A stretch of DNA of 64,000 nucleotides from TMED8 sp038125725 (lineage in GTDB: Bacteria > Pseudomonadota > Alphaproteobacteria > Rhodospirillales > Casp-alpha2), in the NCBI GenBank assembly GCA_038125725.1, contig JAYPEK010000001.1:1-64000 (forward strand). Direction: 5' to 3'. The position numbers were made by a program, and so were the translations under genes. This document shows, in pieces, positions 28,944-37,890 of the stretch; position 1 is the stretch's first letter, and the number at the start of each line of letters is the position of its first letter. The notes under the pieces were generated by a model that was not told the origin of the DNA, did no database searches, and was given only the letters and a program-made list of their open reading frames with translations.

Positions 28944-29866
28944 ATGAGCTGGATGTTTCGCCATAAACAGAGCTTTCTCATCGTCGCCATGCTCGTGGCG
29001 GCGCTTGCCAGTGCCGTCTACACACTCCAAAACCGCTACGTCCTTCGCTTCATTCCGCTACCGCTGGCCTGGGCCGAAACCGTCAACCACGACGGCTGGC
29101 TGCTGCCATCGCGTCAGCCGGCATCCCCCATGGGCAGGCTGGATCTGCCCAAGAACGACATCACGACGGAGCAGGGGCTGAGGCAGGCGCTGAACCGAAT
29201 TCAGGCCATCAGCCCAACCCGGACAACCACCGGCATGCCAAGCTATGCCGGCATTACCTTCAGCAAGTGGGTCAAGGAAATCACCACGAAGCCGTTCTTT
29301 TGCACGGACGCGACGCAGGTTTTCATCCTGACCGCCTTGAGCCAGGGGTTGTCCGCGCGCGAGTGGCACCTGTTGCCGCCGCATTGGCCACCCGGTCAGG
29401 GACATTCGGTCGCCGAGTTCTACAATCCCGCCGTCGGGCGCTGGCAACTCGTCGATGCGCAGCACGCCGCGATCATTCGCGGAGAGAACGGTGAGATCAC
29501 CGATATGGTCAGCGTGCTTAAGGCCTATCGCGCGGGGAAGTTGGCCCGGATCGGGATCGATTACGGTCCTTTCCGGGAAGCGATGCTGAACGGCATGAGG
29601 GGCCCGTCGGTGGGGATGTATTTTTTGACAATGCCCTGTTGCGGACCCCCGTCCTGCAGTTGCGCCAGGCGACGTGGTTGGCCTCAATACCGAAGAAATT
29701 CGGATTGACCGGCCATTTCGTCGTCGGATACCCGATCGTCGTCGACGGCTGGACGCATAACCATCGGGTCTGGCTTTCGAAACTGTCCGCATTGGCCATG
29801 GTCGTTTTCGGTTTCCTGGCATGCGTGGCCATTTGGATGAAGTTTCGGCCAAGACCGCCAGCCTGA
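28944..29866 (+). pseudogene. Membrane-anchored transglutaminase-like protein, frameshifted
   Basis: The first frame gives an N-terminal membrane segment (SFLIVAMLVAALASAVYTL) and a soluble domain with a Cys-His-Asp order: FFCTDATQVFILTALS, GHSVAEFYNPAVGRW and QLVDAQ. This matches the papain-like transglutaminase fold. At 29621-29627 the reading frame meets T-TTT-TTG; continuing in the -1 frame gives DNALLRTPVLQLRQATW and a second membrane segment (LSALAMVVFGFLACVAIW), ending at 29866. Without the shift, translation ends at 29708 in a Cys/Arg-rich tail. Joined, the protein would be about 307 residues. Start could be 28944 or 28953. Whether this is decay, a sequence error or programmed slippage cannot be decided here. 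Confidence 0.7.
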
Positions 29867-29889
29867 CGGCTTGCCGGGCCGGCACGGTT

Positions 29890-29927
29890 CCGGCGCCGGC
29901 TCCCGCCATCGGGGGAACCGGCGCCGG
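29890..29927. terminator. Hairpin between convergent genes
   Basis: CCGGCGCCGG at 29890-29899 and again at 29918-29927, each self-complementary and mutually pairing around an inner C-rich/G-rich stem. It lies between the convergent transglutaminase-like and degP genes. There is no U-tract, so termination is only likely. Confidence 0.45.
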
Positions 29928-29948
29928 TGGGCTTTCGCGCGGTTGGTG

Positions 29949-31397
29949 TTAGCGTTGAATGACGATGAACAGCCCGCCGCCGTCGCGCACCAGGTTCATG
30001 GCGATGACCGGGCCGGCGGATTTCACCGTGCTGGCGAAATCCTCGAGGCTCGGGACCGGCTTTCTGTTTACCGCCGCGATCAGGTCGCCTTCGCGCAGAC
30101 CGTAGCGCCAGGCGGGGCTGCCTTCCGCCGCCTTGGCGACGATAATGCCGCGCCCCGGGCCCTGGTGGGCTGAACCGTGGCTGGCCGGCATGTCGCGGAA
30201 CACCGCACCGGCGAGCTCGGGCGTGATCTTGGCGCCGGGCAGTTCCGCCGTCGTCATGGCGCCGACCTCGACGGTTTTGGTCATGGCCTTGCCTTCACGC
30301 AGCATATCCAAGGCGACGCGCTCGCCCTTCTGCACCATGCCGACCCGGTTGCGGAGATCGGCCGAATTGTGGACCGGCTTGCCGTCCAGCGCGACGATCA
30401 CGTCGCCCGCCTTGAGCCCGGCCTTGGCCGCCGGCGAACGCCCGTCCACATCGGTGACGATGGCGCCGCCGTTCGCCGCCTCGATGCCGAGCGCATCGGC
30501 GATATCCGGGGTCAGGTCCTGGATGACGACACCCAAGCGGCCGCGCCGCACCTCGCCGAACTCGGCCAATTGGGTCATCATCGATTTCGCCATGTGGGAC
30601 GGCACCGCGAAACCGATGCCAACATTGCCGCCGCCGGGGCCGATGATGGCGGTGTTGATGCCGATCAGCTCACCCTTGGAGTTGATCAGGGCGCCGCCGG
30701 AGTTACCGGGGTTGATGGAAGCGTCGGTCTGGATGAAATCCTCGTAGCCCTCGATGCCGAGGCCGGAGCGACCGAGCGCGCTGACGATGCCGGACGTTAC
30801 CGTCTGGCCGAGCGCAAACGGGTTGCCGATGGCGATCACCACGTCGCCGACCCGCACGCTTTCGGAGCGGCCGAACGGCACGGCGGTCAGGTTGTCCGCC
30901 TTGATCTGCAGCAGTGCGATGTCGGTATCGGGATCAGTGCCGATCAACTTGGCCTTGAACTCACGGCCGTCCTTTAAGGTCACCTGAATATGCTTGGCGT
31001 CGTCGATGACGTGATTGTTGGTCAGCACGTAGCCCTTGGCCGCATCGACGATGACGCCCGAACCGGCGCTCATGCCTTCCCGTTCCCGGGGCTCCTGAAG
31101 CTGCGGCGCCTGGCCGAAGAATTGGCGGAAGAAAGGATCGCTGAGCAACGGATTGGGGCCGACTTTCTTCTGAGTCTTGACCGCGATGTTGACGACGCCG
31201 GGCGTCACCTTCTCCAGCAGTGGTGCGATGGTCAGGACGCCGCGTTGGTCCTCGAACACCGGGGCGGAGGCCTGGCTCGGGTGTGAACCGGCGGTGAAAA
31301 GCAGCGCGCTGCCAGTGACGAGGCTGGCGACGGCCAGGGCCGCCAGGGATTTGCGCACCGGGAATTTGCGCGCCTGGGATTGGGGAATGCGTGGCAT
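29949..31397 (-). CDS. DegP/Do-like periplasmic serine protease
   Basis: A 482-residue HtrA-family protease. An N-terminal signal segment (LAALAVASLVTGSALLFTAG) exports it to the periplasm. The catalytic triad is His in LTNNHVIDD, Asp in DPDTDIALLQIK and Ser in INPGNSGGALIN. Two PDZ domains follow (RRGRLGVVIQDLTPDIADAL and the region with GIIVAKAAEGSPAWRYGL). It should degrade or chaperone misfolded periplasmic proteins. The start at 31397 has AGGAG eight to nine bases upstream. DegP, DegQ and MucD cannot be told apart by eye, so no symbol is given. Confidence 0.93.
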   Translation of the reverse strand: MPRIPQSQARKFPVRKSLAALAVASLVTGSALLFTAGSHPSQASAPVFEDQRGVLTIAPLLEKVTPGVVNIAVKTQKKVGPNPLLSDPFFRQFFGQAPQLQEPREREGMSAGSGVIVDAAKGYVLTNNHVIDDAKHIQVTLKDGREFKAKLIGTDPDTDIALLQIKADNLTAVPFGRSESVRVGDVVIAIGNPFALGQTVTSGIVSALGRSGLGIEGYEDFIQTDASINPGNSGGALINSKGELIGINTAIIGPGGGNVGIGFAVPSHMAKSMMTQLAEFGEVRRGRLGVVIQDLTPDIADALGIEAANGGAIVTDVDGRSPAAKAGLKAGDVIVALDGKPVHNSADLRNRVGMVQKGERVALDMLREGKAMTKTVEVGAMTTAELPGAKITPELAGAVFRDMPASHGSAHQGPGRGIIVAKAAEGSPAWRYGLREGDLIAAVNRKPVPSLEDFASTVKSAGPVIAMNLVRDGGGLFIVIQR

Positions 31398-31626
31398 GGT
31401 CGTTTCTCCTGTTCTCGATCGTGTTTCGAAAACCGGCGGCGGCTGCGGGACCGCCGCGGGTGGGATGGCGCAAGGCGCCGGAAAGACTGTGTTGGCTGTG
31501 GTCTCGGCTGGGGCGGGAGCGTTTCTTGAACGGCACGCGGCCGCCGGCCGCCACACTCAGGGGTATATGCCCGGAAAATGGCAAGCCAATGGCATGCCCG
31601 GGGAAATTCCGGGGCAATGCGGTGGC

Positions 31627-31668
31627 AAAAAAGAGGCGCCACCGCCGGGGATCACCCGGCGATGGCGC
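31627..31668 (-). terminator. Rho-independent terminator after secB
   Basis: On the minus strand GCGCCATCGCCGGG pairs with CCCGGCGGTGGCGC (one G-U pair) around a five-base loop, followed by CTC and TTTTTT. This is a strong terminator for secB. The rest of the 308-base secB-degP spacer (31398-31705) holds the degP leader and nothing else I can recognise. Confidence 0.9.
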
Positions 31669-31705
31669 GCAATGATTTTAGATGATCGAGTTTGCGGCAC
31701 GAAAC

Positions 31706-32203
31706 CTAGGCCTGGCCGCCTTGCTCCGCTGCCTGCTTTTCCAACTGCTGCTGGTAGAGAACAGAGAAGTCGATGGGGCCCAGCATCACCGGCGGGAAGC
31801 CGCCGTCGCGCGATACATCGGCGAGGATGTTGCGCGCGAACGGGAACAGGAGCCTCGGGCACTCGATCAACAGCACAGCCGACTTCACCTCTTCGTCGAC
31901 GTTGAGGGTAAAGAGCCCGGCATATTCGAGCTCGATGATGAAGGCCACGTCGTCGCCGACGGTGCAGCGCGCGCTCAAATCCAGGACCACTTCGTAAAGG
32001 CCCTGCTCGAACTCCGAGCCTGTCACGTTGACGCCGATCTGCACGTCCGGCGGGGTCTGTTGCATGACCGAAAAGATGCCCGGCGCGGTCGGCGCCTCGA
32101 ACGACAGGTCCTTGGTGTACTGCGCGTTGATGACGATCGGCGGCTGCCCCGCTTCGGGGGCGCCGGCGGGGGCTTCGGCGTCGGTGCCGGTATCTTCGGC
32201 CAT
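31706..32203 (-). CDS. secB: Protein-export chaperone SecB
   Basis: A 165-residue tetrameric chaperone that keeps preproteins unfolded and passes them to SecA. The core INAQYTKDLSFEAPTAPGIF and ELEYAGLFTLN are family hallmarks, as is CPRLLFPFARNILADVSRDG near the C-terminus. Starts at 32203 with AGGAG nine bases upstream. It lies 36 bases from fxsA on the same strand and is divergent from the Tim44-like gene, the usual alphaproteobacterial set. Confidence 0.96.
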   Translation of the reverse strand: MAEDTGTDAEAPAGAPEAGQPPIVINAQYTKDLSFEAPTAPGIFSVMQQTPPDVQIGVNVTGSEFEQGLYEVVLDLSARCTVGDDVAFIIELEYAGLFTLNVDEEVKSAVLLIECPRLLFPFARNILADVSRDGGFPPVMLGPIDFSVLYQQQLEKQAAEQGGQA

Positions 32204-32239
32204 GGCTCGGGTCTCCTGTAAAAGCTTAGGCGTGAGCTA

Positions 32240-32764
32240 TCACGGATCGTCGGAACGGACAACCGTTTGATCTTCGATGCGCTTGTTCGGCGGCGCCGGC
32301 GGCGCGTCCTCGCTTTCCTTGGCGGTGATGTCCTCGAACTCGCCGTCGATGACGCCGTCACCGTTCCAGCCCGGGCGCGGCCCAGTGGTGCCGGCGACGG
32401 TAAAGCCGCGTGCTTCCGCGTACCGCCAAGCCAGCCGGCCGGCGAGCCGCCTGAGCGGCACGATCAACAACAGGAAGCCGAACGTATCGGTGACGAAGCC
32501 CGGCGTGATCAGCATGGCGCCGGCCAACAGCAGGCAGAGCCCGTCGAAGATTTCCAGCGCCGGAAAACGCTCGGCCCGCAAGTTTTCCTGGGCGCGGGCC
32601 ACGACGGCCAAGCCCTGGGCGCGGATCACCGCCATACCGAAGACCGCCGTTGCGACAATGCCGGCCAGCGTCGGCCAAAGGCCGAAGCGGTCGCCGACCT
32701 CGATGAAGACGGCGATTTCCAGCACCGGGGTGCCGATCAGGACCAGAAGAATCAGGAGCGCCAT
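32240..32764 (-). CDS. fxsA: FxsA family membrane protein
   Basis: A 174-residue membrane protein whose N-terminal 130 residues carry the FxsA pattern: an opening hydrophobic segment LLILLVLIGTPVLEIAVFIEVGD cut by the charged GDRFG turn, then GIVATAVFGMAVIRAQG and DGLCLLLAGAMLITPGFVTD. The C-terminal 45 residues are hydrophilic and variable. In E. coli FxsA affects exclusion of phage T7 by the F plasmid; its normal job is unknown. Confidence 0.9.
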   Translation of the reverse strand: MALLILLVLIGTPVLEIAVFIEVGDRFGLWPTLAGIVATAVFGMAVIRAQGLAVVARAQENLRAERFPALEIFDGLCLLLAGAMLITPGFVTDTFGFLLLIVPLRRLAGRLAWRYAEARGFTVAGTTGPRPGWNGDGVIDGEFEDITAKESEDAPPAPPNKRIEDQTVVRSDDP

Positions 32765-32919
32765 GCTTGCCCTTTGAGTGAGAACGGCTTATCTACCTTT
32801 TATAGGGGCGTTGGCCGGGCCCCGCCAGTCCGGCCGCGCCTGGGCGCGTCCCATGAACGGCCTGATGGCCGCGTGGAGCGCCCGTTCGGCGGCATGGCGG
32901 GTTGACCGGATTGACTTGC

Positions 32920-33645
32920 ATGGGCAACGGCTTCCAGTTCATTGACATTATCCTGTTCGCCATGATTGCGGCGTTCCTGATCCTGCGCCTGCGCAACGTC
33001 TTGGGCCGCCGCGACGGCCATGAGGGCAAGTACCGCGATCCGTTCCGTCCGGCCGATCCCGGCGAGGCCCATGGGGATGGACAAGGCGCCGAGCAGAACG
33101 ACAACGTCGTGCAACTGCCGGACCGTGCCGACGATGCCGCTTTCCAGCAGCAGGAAGCCGAGACCGTCGCCGCCATGGCAGGGGGCGATGCGCGTCTCGC
33201 CGCCGGCATCACCGATATCCGGGTTGCCGATCCTTCGTTCAATTCGGAAGATTTCCTGGTCGGCGCGCGCGTTGCCTTCGAGATGGTGCTCGGCGCCTAT
33301 GCCACCGGCGACCGCCAGGCGCTCGGCAATCTCCTGAGCCCTGAAGTGCTGAGCAACTTCGTCCGCGCCATCGACGAGCGCGAGGAAGCGGGCCAGACCA
33401 TGGAGGACACCCTGGTCGGCATCCGCAAGGCGGATATCGTCGAGGCGGAAATGGACGGCGACATCGCCATGGTGACGGTGAAGTTCGTCTCCGAGCAGGT
33501 CAACGTGGTGCGCGACGCCGAGGGCCAGATCGCGTCCGGCAACCCGAACGAGGTCGCCGCCGTGATCGATTTCTGGACCTTCGCCCGTGACACCCGCGAG
33601 CGTGATCCCAACTGGCTCCTGGTCGCCACCCGCAGCCTTGACTGA
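32920..33645 (+). CDS. Tim44-like domain protein
   Basis: A 241-residue protein with an N-terminal membrane segment (FIDIILFAMIAAFLILRLRN), an acidic low-complexity linker, and a C-terminal Tim44 domain (FLVGARVAFEMVLGAYATGD to the end). The domain also occurs in mitochondrial Tim44, and the bacterial homologue is thought to have a role at the inner membrane. The ATG at 32920 places the membrane segment at the N-terminus. mltA follows and overlaps its end by 8 bases. Confidence 0.92.
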   Translation: MGNGFQFIDIILFAMIAAFLILRLRNVLGRRDGHEGKYRDPFRPADPGEAHGDGQGAEQNDNVVQLPDRADDAAFQQQEAETVAAMAGGDARLAAGITDIRVADPSFNSEDFLVGARVAFEMVLGAYATGDRQALGNLLSPEVLSNFVRAIDEREEAGQTMEDTLVGIRKADIVEAEMDGDIAMVTVKFVSEQVNVVRDAEGQIASGNPNEVAAVIDFWTFARDTRERDPNWLLVATRSLD

Positions 33646-34897
33646 CCCGAGGCCAAGCCCCCTTCACTTCCGGCGGAGCTTTTCCGCGCTCGTGCGTGCC
33701 GGCGCGCTTGTTTCGTTGCTCATGGCCGGCGCTTGTGCGCAGGTCGAGGAGCTGCTGACCCAGCCCGTGGCCGGCCCGGCGCCGAGCCGCGATCCGGTAC
33801 TCAGTTTCCGTCCCGTCGCTTACGAGAAGGTGCCGGGCTGGAAAGCAGACAACCATGCCGCGGCGCTGGCGCCGTTCTTGAAATCCTGCGAGAAGCTGCG
33901 TCAGCGGCCGGCCGACCAGGCGCTCGGCGAGGAGGCCGAAATGGGCCGGGTGCGCGATTGGCTGCCGATTTGCGACGACGCGGCGCGGGTGCGCACGGGC
34001 AACGATACCGATGCGCGCTACTTTTTCGAAAGCCGTTTTCAGGCTTATCTCGCCAGTGACCTCGGCAAGGAAGAGGGGCTGTTCACCGGCTACTACGAGC
34101 CGCAATTGAACGGCTCGTTCAAGCCGGACGGCACCTACCGGGTGCCGATCTATTCCAGGCCCAAGGACATCATCGGCGCCGACTTGGGCGCCTTCGACGA
34201 CAAGTGGCAGGGCGAGCAGATTGCCGGGCGCTTGGATGGCGGACGCTACGTTCCCTATTACGACCGCGCCGAGATCGAACAGGGCGCGCTGCAGGGCCAG
34301 CAGTTGGAAATCCTCTGGGTCGACGACCTGATCGACGCCTTCTTCCTGCATATCCAGGGCTCGGGCCGGGTTGTGTTGCCCGACGGCACCCACGTGCGGC
34401 TCGGCTACGACGGGCGCAACGGCCGGCCCTATACGGCGGTCGGGCGCGAGCTGGTCGCCATGGGCGTCATGCGGCTGGATGACGTGACCATGCCGGCGAT
34501 CCGCTATTGGATGATCAACAACCCCGTCGCCGCCCAGGCGGTGATGCAGAAAAACCGCTCCTTCATCTTCTTCAAGGTGCTGACCACGGCTGGCCCGATC
34601 GGCGCCGAGGGCACCGTGCTGACGCCGGGCCGCAGCCTTGCCGTCGACCGGCGTTTCATCCCGCTCGGCATCCCGCTTTGGCTGGCGACCACCGATCCCG
34701 GCACCAAGCCGCTGCGTCCGCTCCGGCGCATCGTCATCGCCCAGGATACCGGCAGCGCCATCAAGGGCGCGGTCAGGGGCGATCTCTTCTGGGGCCATGG
34801 TGCCGCCGCCGGGGACAAGGCCGGGCTGATGAAACAGGCCGGCCACTACTACCTGCTGCTGCCGAAATCATTGGCGCCGAAAACCGACGGCGGCTGA
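33638..34897 (+). CDS. mltA: Membrane-bound lytic transglycosylase A
   Basis: A lytic transglycosylase of about 419 residues that cleaves peptidoglycan to 1,6-anhydromuropeptides. The MltA domain is recognisable by GLFTGYYEPQLNGS, FFLHIQGSGRVVL and GRPYTAVGREL. The 3D domain at the C-terminus has PLGIPLWL, IAQDTGSAIKG and DLFWGHG, with the catalytic Asp of AQDTG. A lipoprotein-type segment (LVSLLMAGAC) precedes the mature part. The start is uncertain: TTG at 33638 overlaps the previous gene, while GTG at 33692 gives a shorter signal. It follows the Tim44 gene, a conserved pair. Confidence 0.92.
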   Translation: MTDPRPSPLHFRRSFSALVRAGALVSLLMAGACAQVEELLTQPVAGPAPSRDPVLSFRPVAYEKVPGWKADNHAAALAPFLKSCEKLRQRPADQALGEEAEMGRVRDWLPICDDAARVRTGNDTDARYFFESRFQAYLASDLGKEEGLFTGYYEPQLNGSFKPDGTYRVPIYSRPKDIIGADLGAFDDKWQGEQIAGRLDGGRYVPYYDRAEIEQGALQGQQLEILWVDDLIDAFFLHIQGSGRVVLPDGTHVRLGYDGRNGRPYTAVGRELVAMGVMRLDDVTMPAIRYWMINNPVAAQAVMQKNRSFIFFKVLTTAGPIGAEGTVLTPGRSLAVDRRFIPLGIPLWLATTDPGTKPLRPLRRIVIAQDTGSAIKGAVRGDLFWGHGAAAGDKAGLMKQAGHYYLLLPKSLAPKTDGG

Positions 34898-34945
34898 GCC
34901 ACGCGCAAGGTTGCCTTGCATTCGAAGACGGGCCATTCTGTGGCC

Positions 34946-35752
34946 ATGAACACACCCCCGGAATCGCAAAATGCCAGCCGCCCGAAAGTCGGCCTGTTCG
35001 TTACCTGCCTGGTCGATCTGATGCGCCCCGGCGTCGGCTTTGCCGCGGCGGAATTGCTGACCCGTGCCGGCTGCGACATCGCCGTGCCGGAGAGCCAGAC
35101 CTGCTGCGGCCAACCGGCCTATAATTCGGGTGACGTCGCCGATACCAAGGCCATCGCCAAGGCGACCATTCAGGTCTTCGAGGGCTTCGACTACGTCGTC
35201 GCGCCGTCCGGCTCCTGCGCCGGCATGCTCAAGGTGCACTATCCGGAGATGTTCAAGGACGATCCCGAATGGGGCCCGCGTGCCGAGGCCTTCGCCGCCC
35301 GTGTGTTCGAGCTGTTGTCGTTCCTGGCCGACGTGATGCCGCTGGGGGATGTCCAGGCGGCCTGGCCGGCGAAGGCGAGCTACCACGATTCCTGTGCCGG
35401 CCTGCGTGAGCTCGGCGTCAAGCAAGAGCCCCGCCGCCTGCTCGCCGGCGTCGACGGCCTGGAGATCGTCGAGGGCGAGGAGGCGGAGCGCTGCTGTGGC
35501 TTCGGCGGCCTCTTCTGTATCAAGTACGAGGACATCTCCACCGGCATGGTCGACGTCAAGGTCGACGACCTGGTCGCCACCGGCGCCGGTTTGGTCTTGG
35601 GCGGCGACTTGGGCTGCCTGATGAATATCGCCGGCCGATTGCAGCGTCGCGGCGTCAACATCGAGGCGCGCCACGCCGCCGAGGTGCTGGCCGGCATGGA
35701 TGACCTCGCGCCGATCGGTGTTGCGGGCGGCGCGCCTGAAAAGAGCGAGTGA
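34946..35752 (+). CDS. lutA: L-lactate oxidation subunit LutA
   Basis: A 268-residue protein with two CCG motifs, ESQTCCGQPAYNSGD and ERCCGFGGLF, the cysteine-rich domain of heterodisulfide reductase/GlpC type that binds iron-sulfur clusters. Together with LutB and LutC it forms a cytoplasmic L-lactate dehydrogenase in Bacillus and many proteobacteria. A TTG at 34916 with AAGG five bases upstream is an alternative start; 34946 gives the usual short N-terminus. lutB follows 9 bases later. No lactate permease is next to it. Confidence 0.93.
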   Translation: MNTPPESQNASRPKVGLFVTCLVDLMRPGVGFAAAELLTRAGCDIAVPESQTCCGQPAYNSGDVADTKAIAKATIQVFEGFDYVVAPSGSCAGMLKVHYPEMFKDDPEWGPRAEAFAARVFELLSFLADVMPLGDVQAAWPAKASYHDSCAGLRELGVKQEPRRLLAGVDGLEIVEGEEAERCCGFGGLFCIKYEDISTGMVDVKVDDLVATGAGLVLGGDLGCLMNIAGRLQRRGVNIEARHAAEVLAGMDDLAPIGVAGGAPEKSE

Positions 35753-35761
35753 GGCCGGGCC

Positions 35762-37213
35762 ATGCAATCCACCACCCGCGATTTCAAAGAGAACGCTTAC
35801 GCCGCCAGGCGCGATCCGCAACTGCAGGACGCGCTGCAGCGCCTGGGCCATGGCTTTCCGCTGAAGCGCCTGCAGGCGGCGGGGCGGCTGCCGGAGTTCG
35901 AGCGCCTGCGCGACCAGGCGCGCGAGATCAAGAACCACGTGCTGGAGCACCTGGATTTCTATCTCGAGCGCTTCGAGGAACGCGTCACCGAACAGGGCGG
36001 CCACGTGCATTGGGCGACAGACGCGGAAGCGGCGCGCCAGATCATCCTGGAGATCTGCGAGAAAGCCGGCGCCAAGACCGTGACCAAAAGCAAATCGATG
36101 ATCGGCGAGGAGATCGCCATCAACGATTACTTGGAGGATCATGGCGTTGAGCCTATCGAGACGGACCTGGGCGAGTATATCATCCAGCTCCGGCACGAGC
36201 CGCCGAGCCACATCATCGCGCCGGCGATTCATCTTTCCATGGGCCAGGTCGAGGAGACCTTCCGCGAGAAGCACACCGACCTGCCGGAAGACCGGCTGCT
36301 CGACGATCCGGAGAAACTTTTGACCGAGGCGCGCACGCAACTGCGCCAGAAGTTCATCGCCGCCGATGTCGGGCTCACCGGCGCCAACATGCTGATCGCC
36401 GAGACCGGCTCCAACGTGCTGGTCACCAACGAGGGCAACGCCGATCTCACCTATTCGCTGCCTCGTGTGCATATCGTCATCGCCAGCTTGGAAAAGATCG
36501 TGCCCACCCTGGAGGACGCCACCGCCATCCTGCGCGTGCTGGCGCGCTCGGCCACCGGCCAGGAGATGTCGGTCTACACCACTTTCTGTACCGGGCCTAG
36601 GCGTCCGGGCGATCTCGACGGGCCGGACGAATACCACGTCGTGCTGCTCGACAACGGCAGGAGCGAGCTGGTCGGCACCGAGTTCCAGGAGATGCTCCGC
36701 TGCATCCGCTGCGGGGCCTGCCTGAACCACTGCCCGGTCTACGGCACCGTCGGCGGCCATGCTTACGGCTGGGTTTATTCCGGCCCCATGGGGGCGGTCT
36801 TGATCCCGGGCCTGATCGGCATCGACGAGGCCGGACACCTGCCCAATGCCTCGACGCTTTGCGGGCGCTGCGAGGCGGTCTGTCCCATGCGCATTCCGCT
36901 GCCCCGCATGCTGCGCGCCTGGCGCGCCAAACAGTTCGAGCGCCACGGCACCGGCACCGCCGGGCGCTGGGCCCTCAAGGCCTGGGCGATGCTGGCGCGC
37001 CGGCCCTGGCTCTATCGCCGGGTCATGGGGCTGGGCGTGGCGTTCCTGGGCGCCATCGGGCGCCGGCGCGGGCGGTTCGGCTGGCTGCCGCTGGCGACCG
37101 GGTGGACCAACACCCGCGACATGGCGGCGCCCGAGGGCGATACCTTCCTGCAGCAATGGCATAAGGGCCCGCGCGGCGACGCCAGCGGCGAACGTTTGAG
37201 GCAACGCCGATGA
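35762..37213 (+). CDS. lutB: Iron-sulfur lactate oxidation subunit LutB
   Basis: A 483-residue protein. The N-terminal 300 residues are the LUD/DUF162 domain, containing KSKSMIGEEIAIN and IAETGSNVLVTNEGNADL. Two 4Fe-4S motifs follow: CIRCGACLNHCPVYGTVGG and CGRCEAVCPMRIPLPRML. These should relay electrons from lactate. The ATG has GAGG seven bases upstream. It overlaps lutC by 4 bases (ATGA). Confidence 0.95.
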   Translation: MQSTTRDFKENAYAARRDPQLQDALQRLGHGFPLKRLQAAGRLPEFERLRDQAREIKNHVLEHLDFYLERFEERVTEQGGHVHWATDAEAARQIILEICEKAGAKTVTKSKSMIGEEIAINDYLEDHGVEPIETDLGEYIIQLRHEPPSHIIAPAIHLSMGQVEETFREKHTDLPEDRLLDDPEKLLTEARTQLRQKFIAADVGLTGANMLIAETGSNVLVTNEGNADLTYSLPRVHIVIASLEKIVPTLEDATAILRVLARSATGQEMSVYTTFCTGPRRPGDLDGPDEYHVVLLDNGRSELVGTEFQEMLRCIRCGACLNHCPVYGTVGGHAYGWVYSGPMGAVLIPGLIGIDEAGHLPNASTLCGRCEAVCPMRIPLPRMLRAWRAKQFERHGTGTAGRWALKAWAMLARRPWLYRRVMGLGVAFLGAIGRRRGRFGWLPLATGWTNTRDMAAPEGDTFLQQWHKGPRGDASGERLRQRR

Positions 37214-37890
37214 CGGCGCGCGACCAGATCCTCGGCCGCCTGAAGCGGGGCCTCGGCCGCGACCGGCGCCCGACCGATGCCGCCGAGGCGCGGCTTCAGG
37301 CGCGCCAGGCCGGGATTATCCCTGAACGCGGCGCCGACAAGGACCCGCAAGCCAAATTCACTCAATTCGCCGACGAGGCCGGCAAGGTCGACGCCACCAT
37401 CCAGCGAATCGCGACCCTGGCCGAGTTGCCGGGCGCCGTCGCCGACTATCTGGCGGGCCACAACCTGCCGAAGACCGTGCGCGTCGCGCCGTCGCTGGAA
37501 AGTGCGCCCTGGGAGACGCAGCCGATGCTCGAGCGCGACGTCGGTATTGCCGCCGGCGCAGACACGGTGGGCCTGAGCCGCGCCTTCGCCGGCGTCGCCG
37601 AGACCGGCACGCTGGTGTTTCTGTCGGGTCCCGACAACCCGACGACAGTGAATTTCCTGCCCCCCACCCATATCGCGGTGCTGCGCGCGGGCGATCTCGC
37701 CGGCAGCTATGAACAGGTTTGGGCGCGGGTGCGGGCCGAAAGCGGCGAAAATGCCGAAAAAACCCAACTGCCGCGTACCGTCAACTGGATCACCGGGCCG
37801 TCGCGCACCGCCGACATCGAGCAAACCCTGCTTTTGGGCGCCCACGGCCCACAGCGGCTGCATATCGTCGTGGTGGACGATGACACGTAA
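37210..37890 (+). CDS. lutC: Lactate utilization protein LutC
   Basis: A 226-residue LUD-domain protein, third subunit of the LutABC complex. The DUF162 core is in the second half, with AGADTVGLSRAFAGVAETG and LVFLSGPDNPTTVNFLPPTH. Start codon overlaps the lutB stop (ATGA), and its own end overlaps the smr gene by 11 bases, so the cluster is tightly coupled. Confidence 0.93.
   Translation: MTARDQILGRLKRGLGRDRRPTDAAEARLQARQAGIIPERGADKDPQAKFTQFADEAGKVDATIQRIATLAELPGAVADYLAGHNLPKTVRVAPSLESAPWETQPMLERDVGIAAGADTVGLSRAFAGVAETGTLVFLSGPDNPTTVNFLPPTHIAVLRAGDLAGSYEQVWARVRAESGENAEKTQLPRTVNWITGPSRTADIEQTLLLGAHGPQRLHIVVVDDDT

Noticed and set aside
34868..37204. A 778-codon open frame antisense to lutA-lutB
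   Set aside because: Same reason: lutA and lutB have full family motifs on the plus strand and the antisense frame has none.
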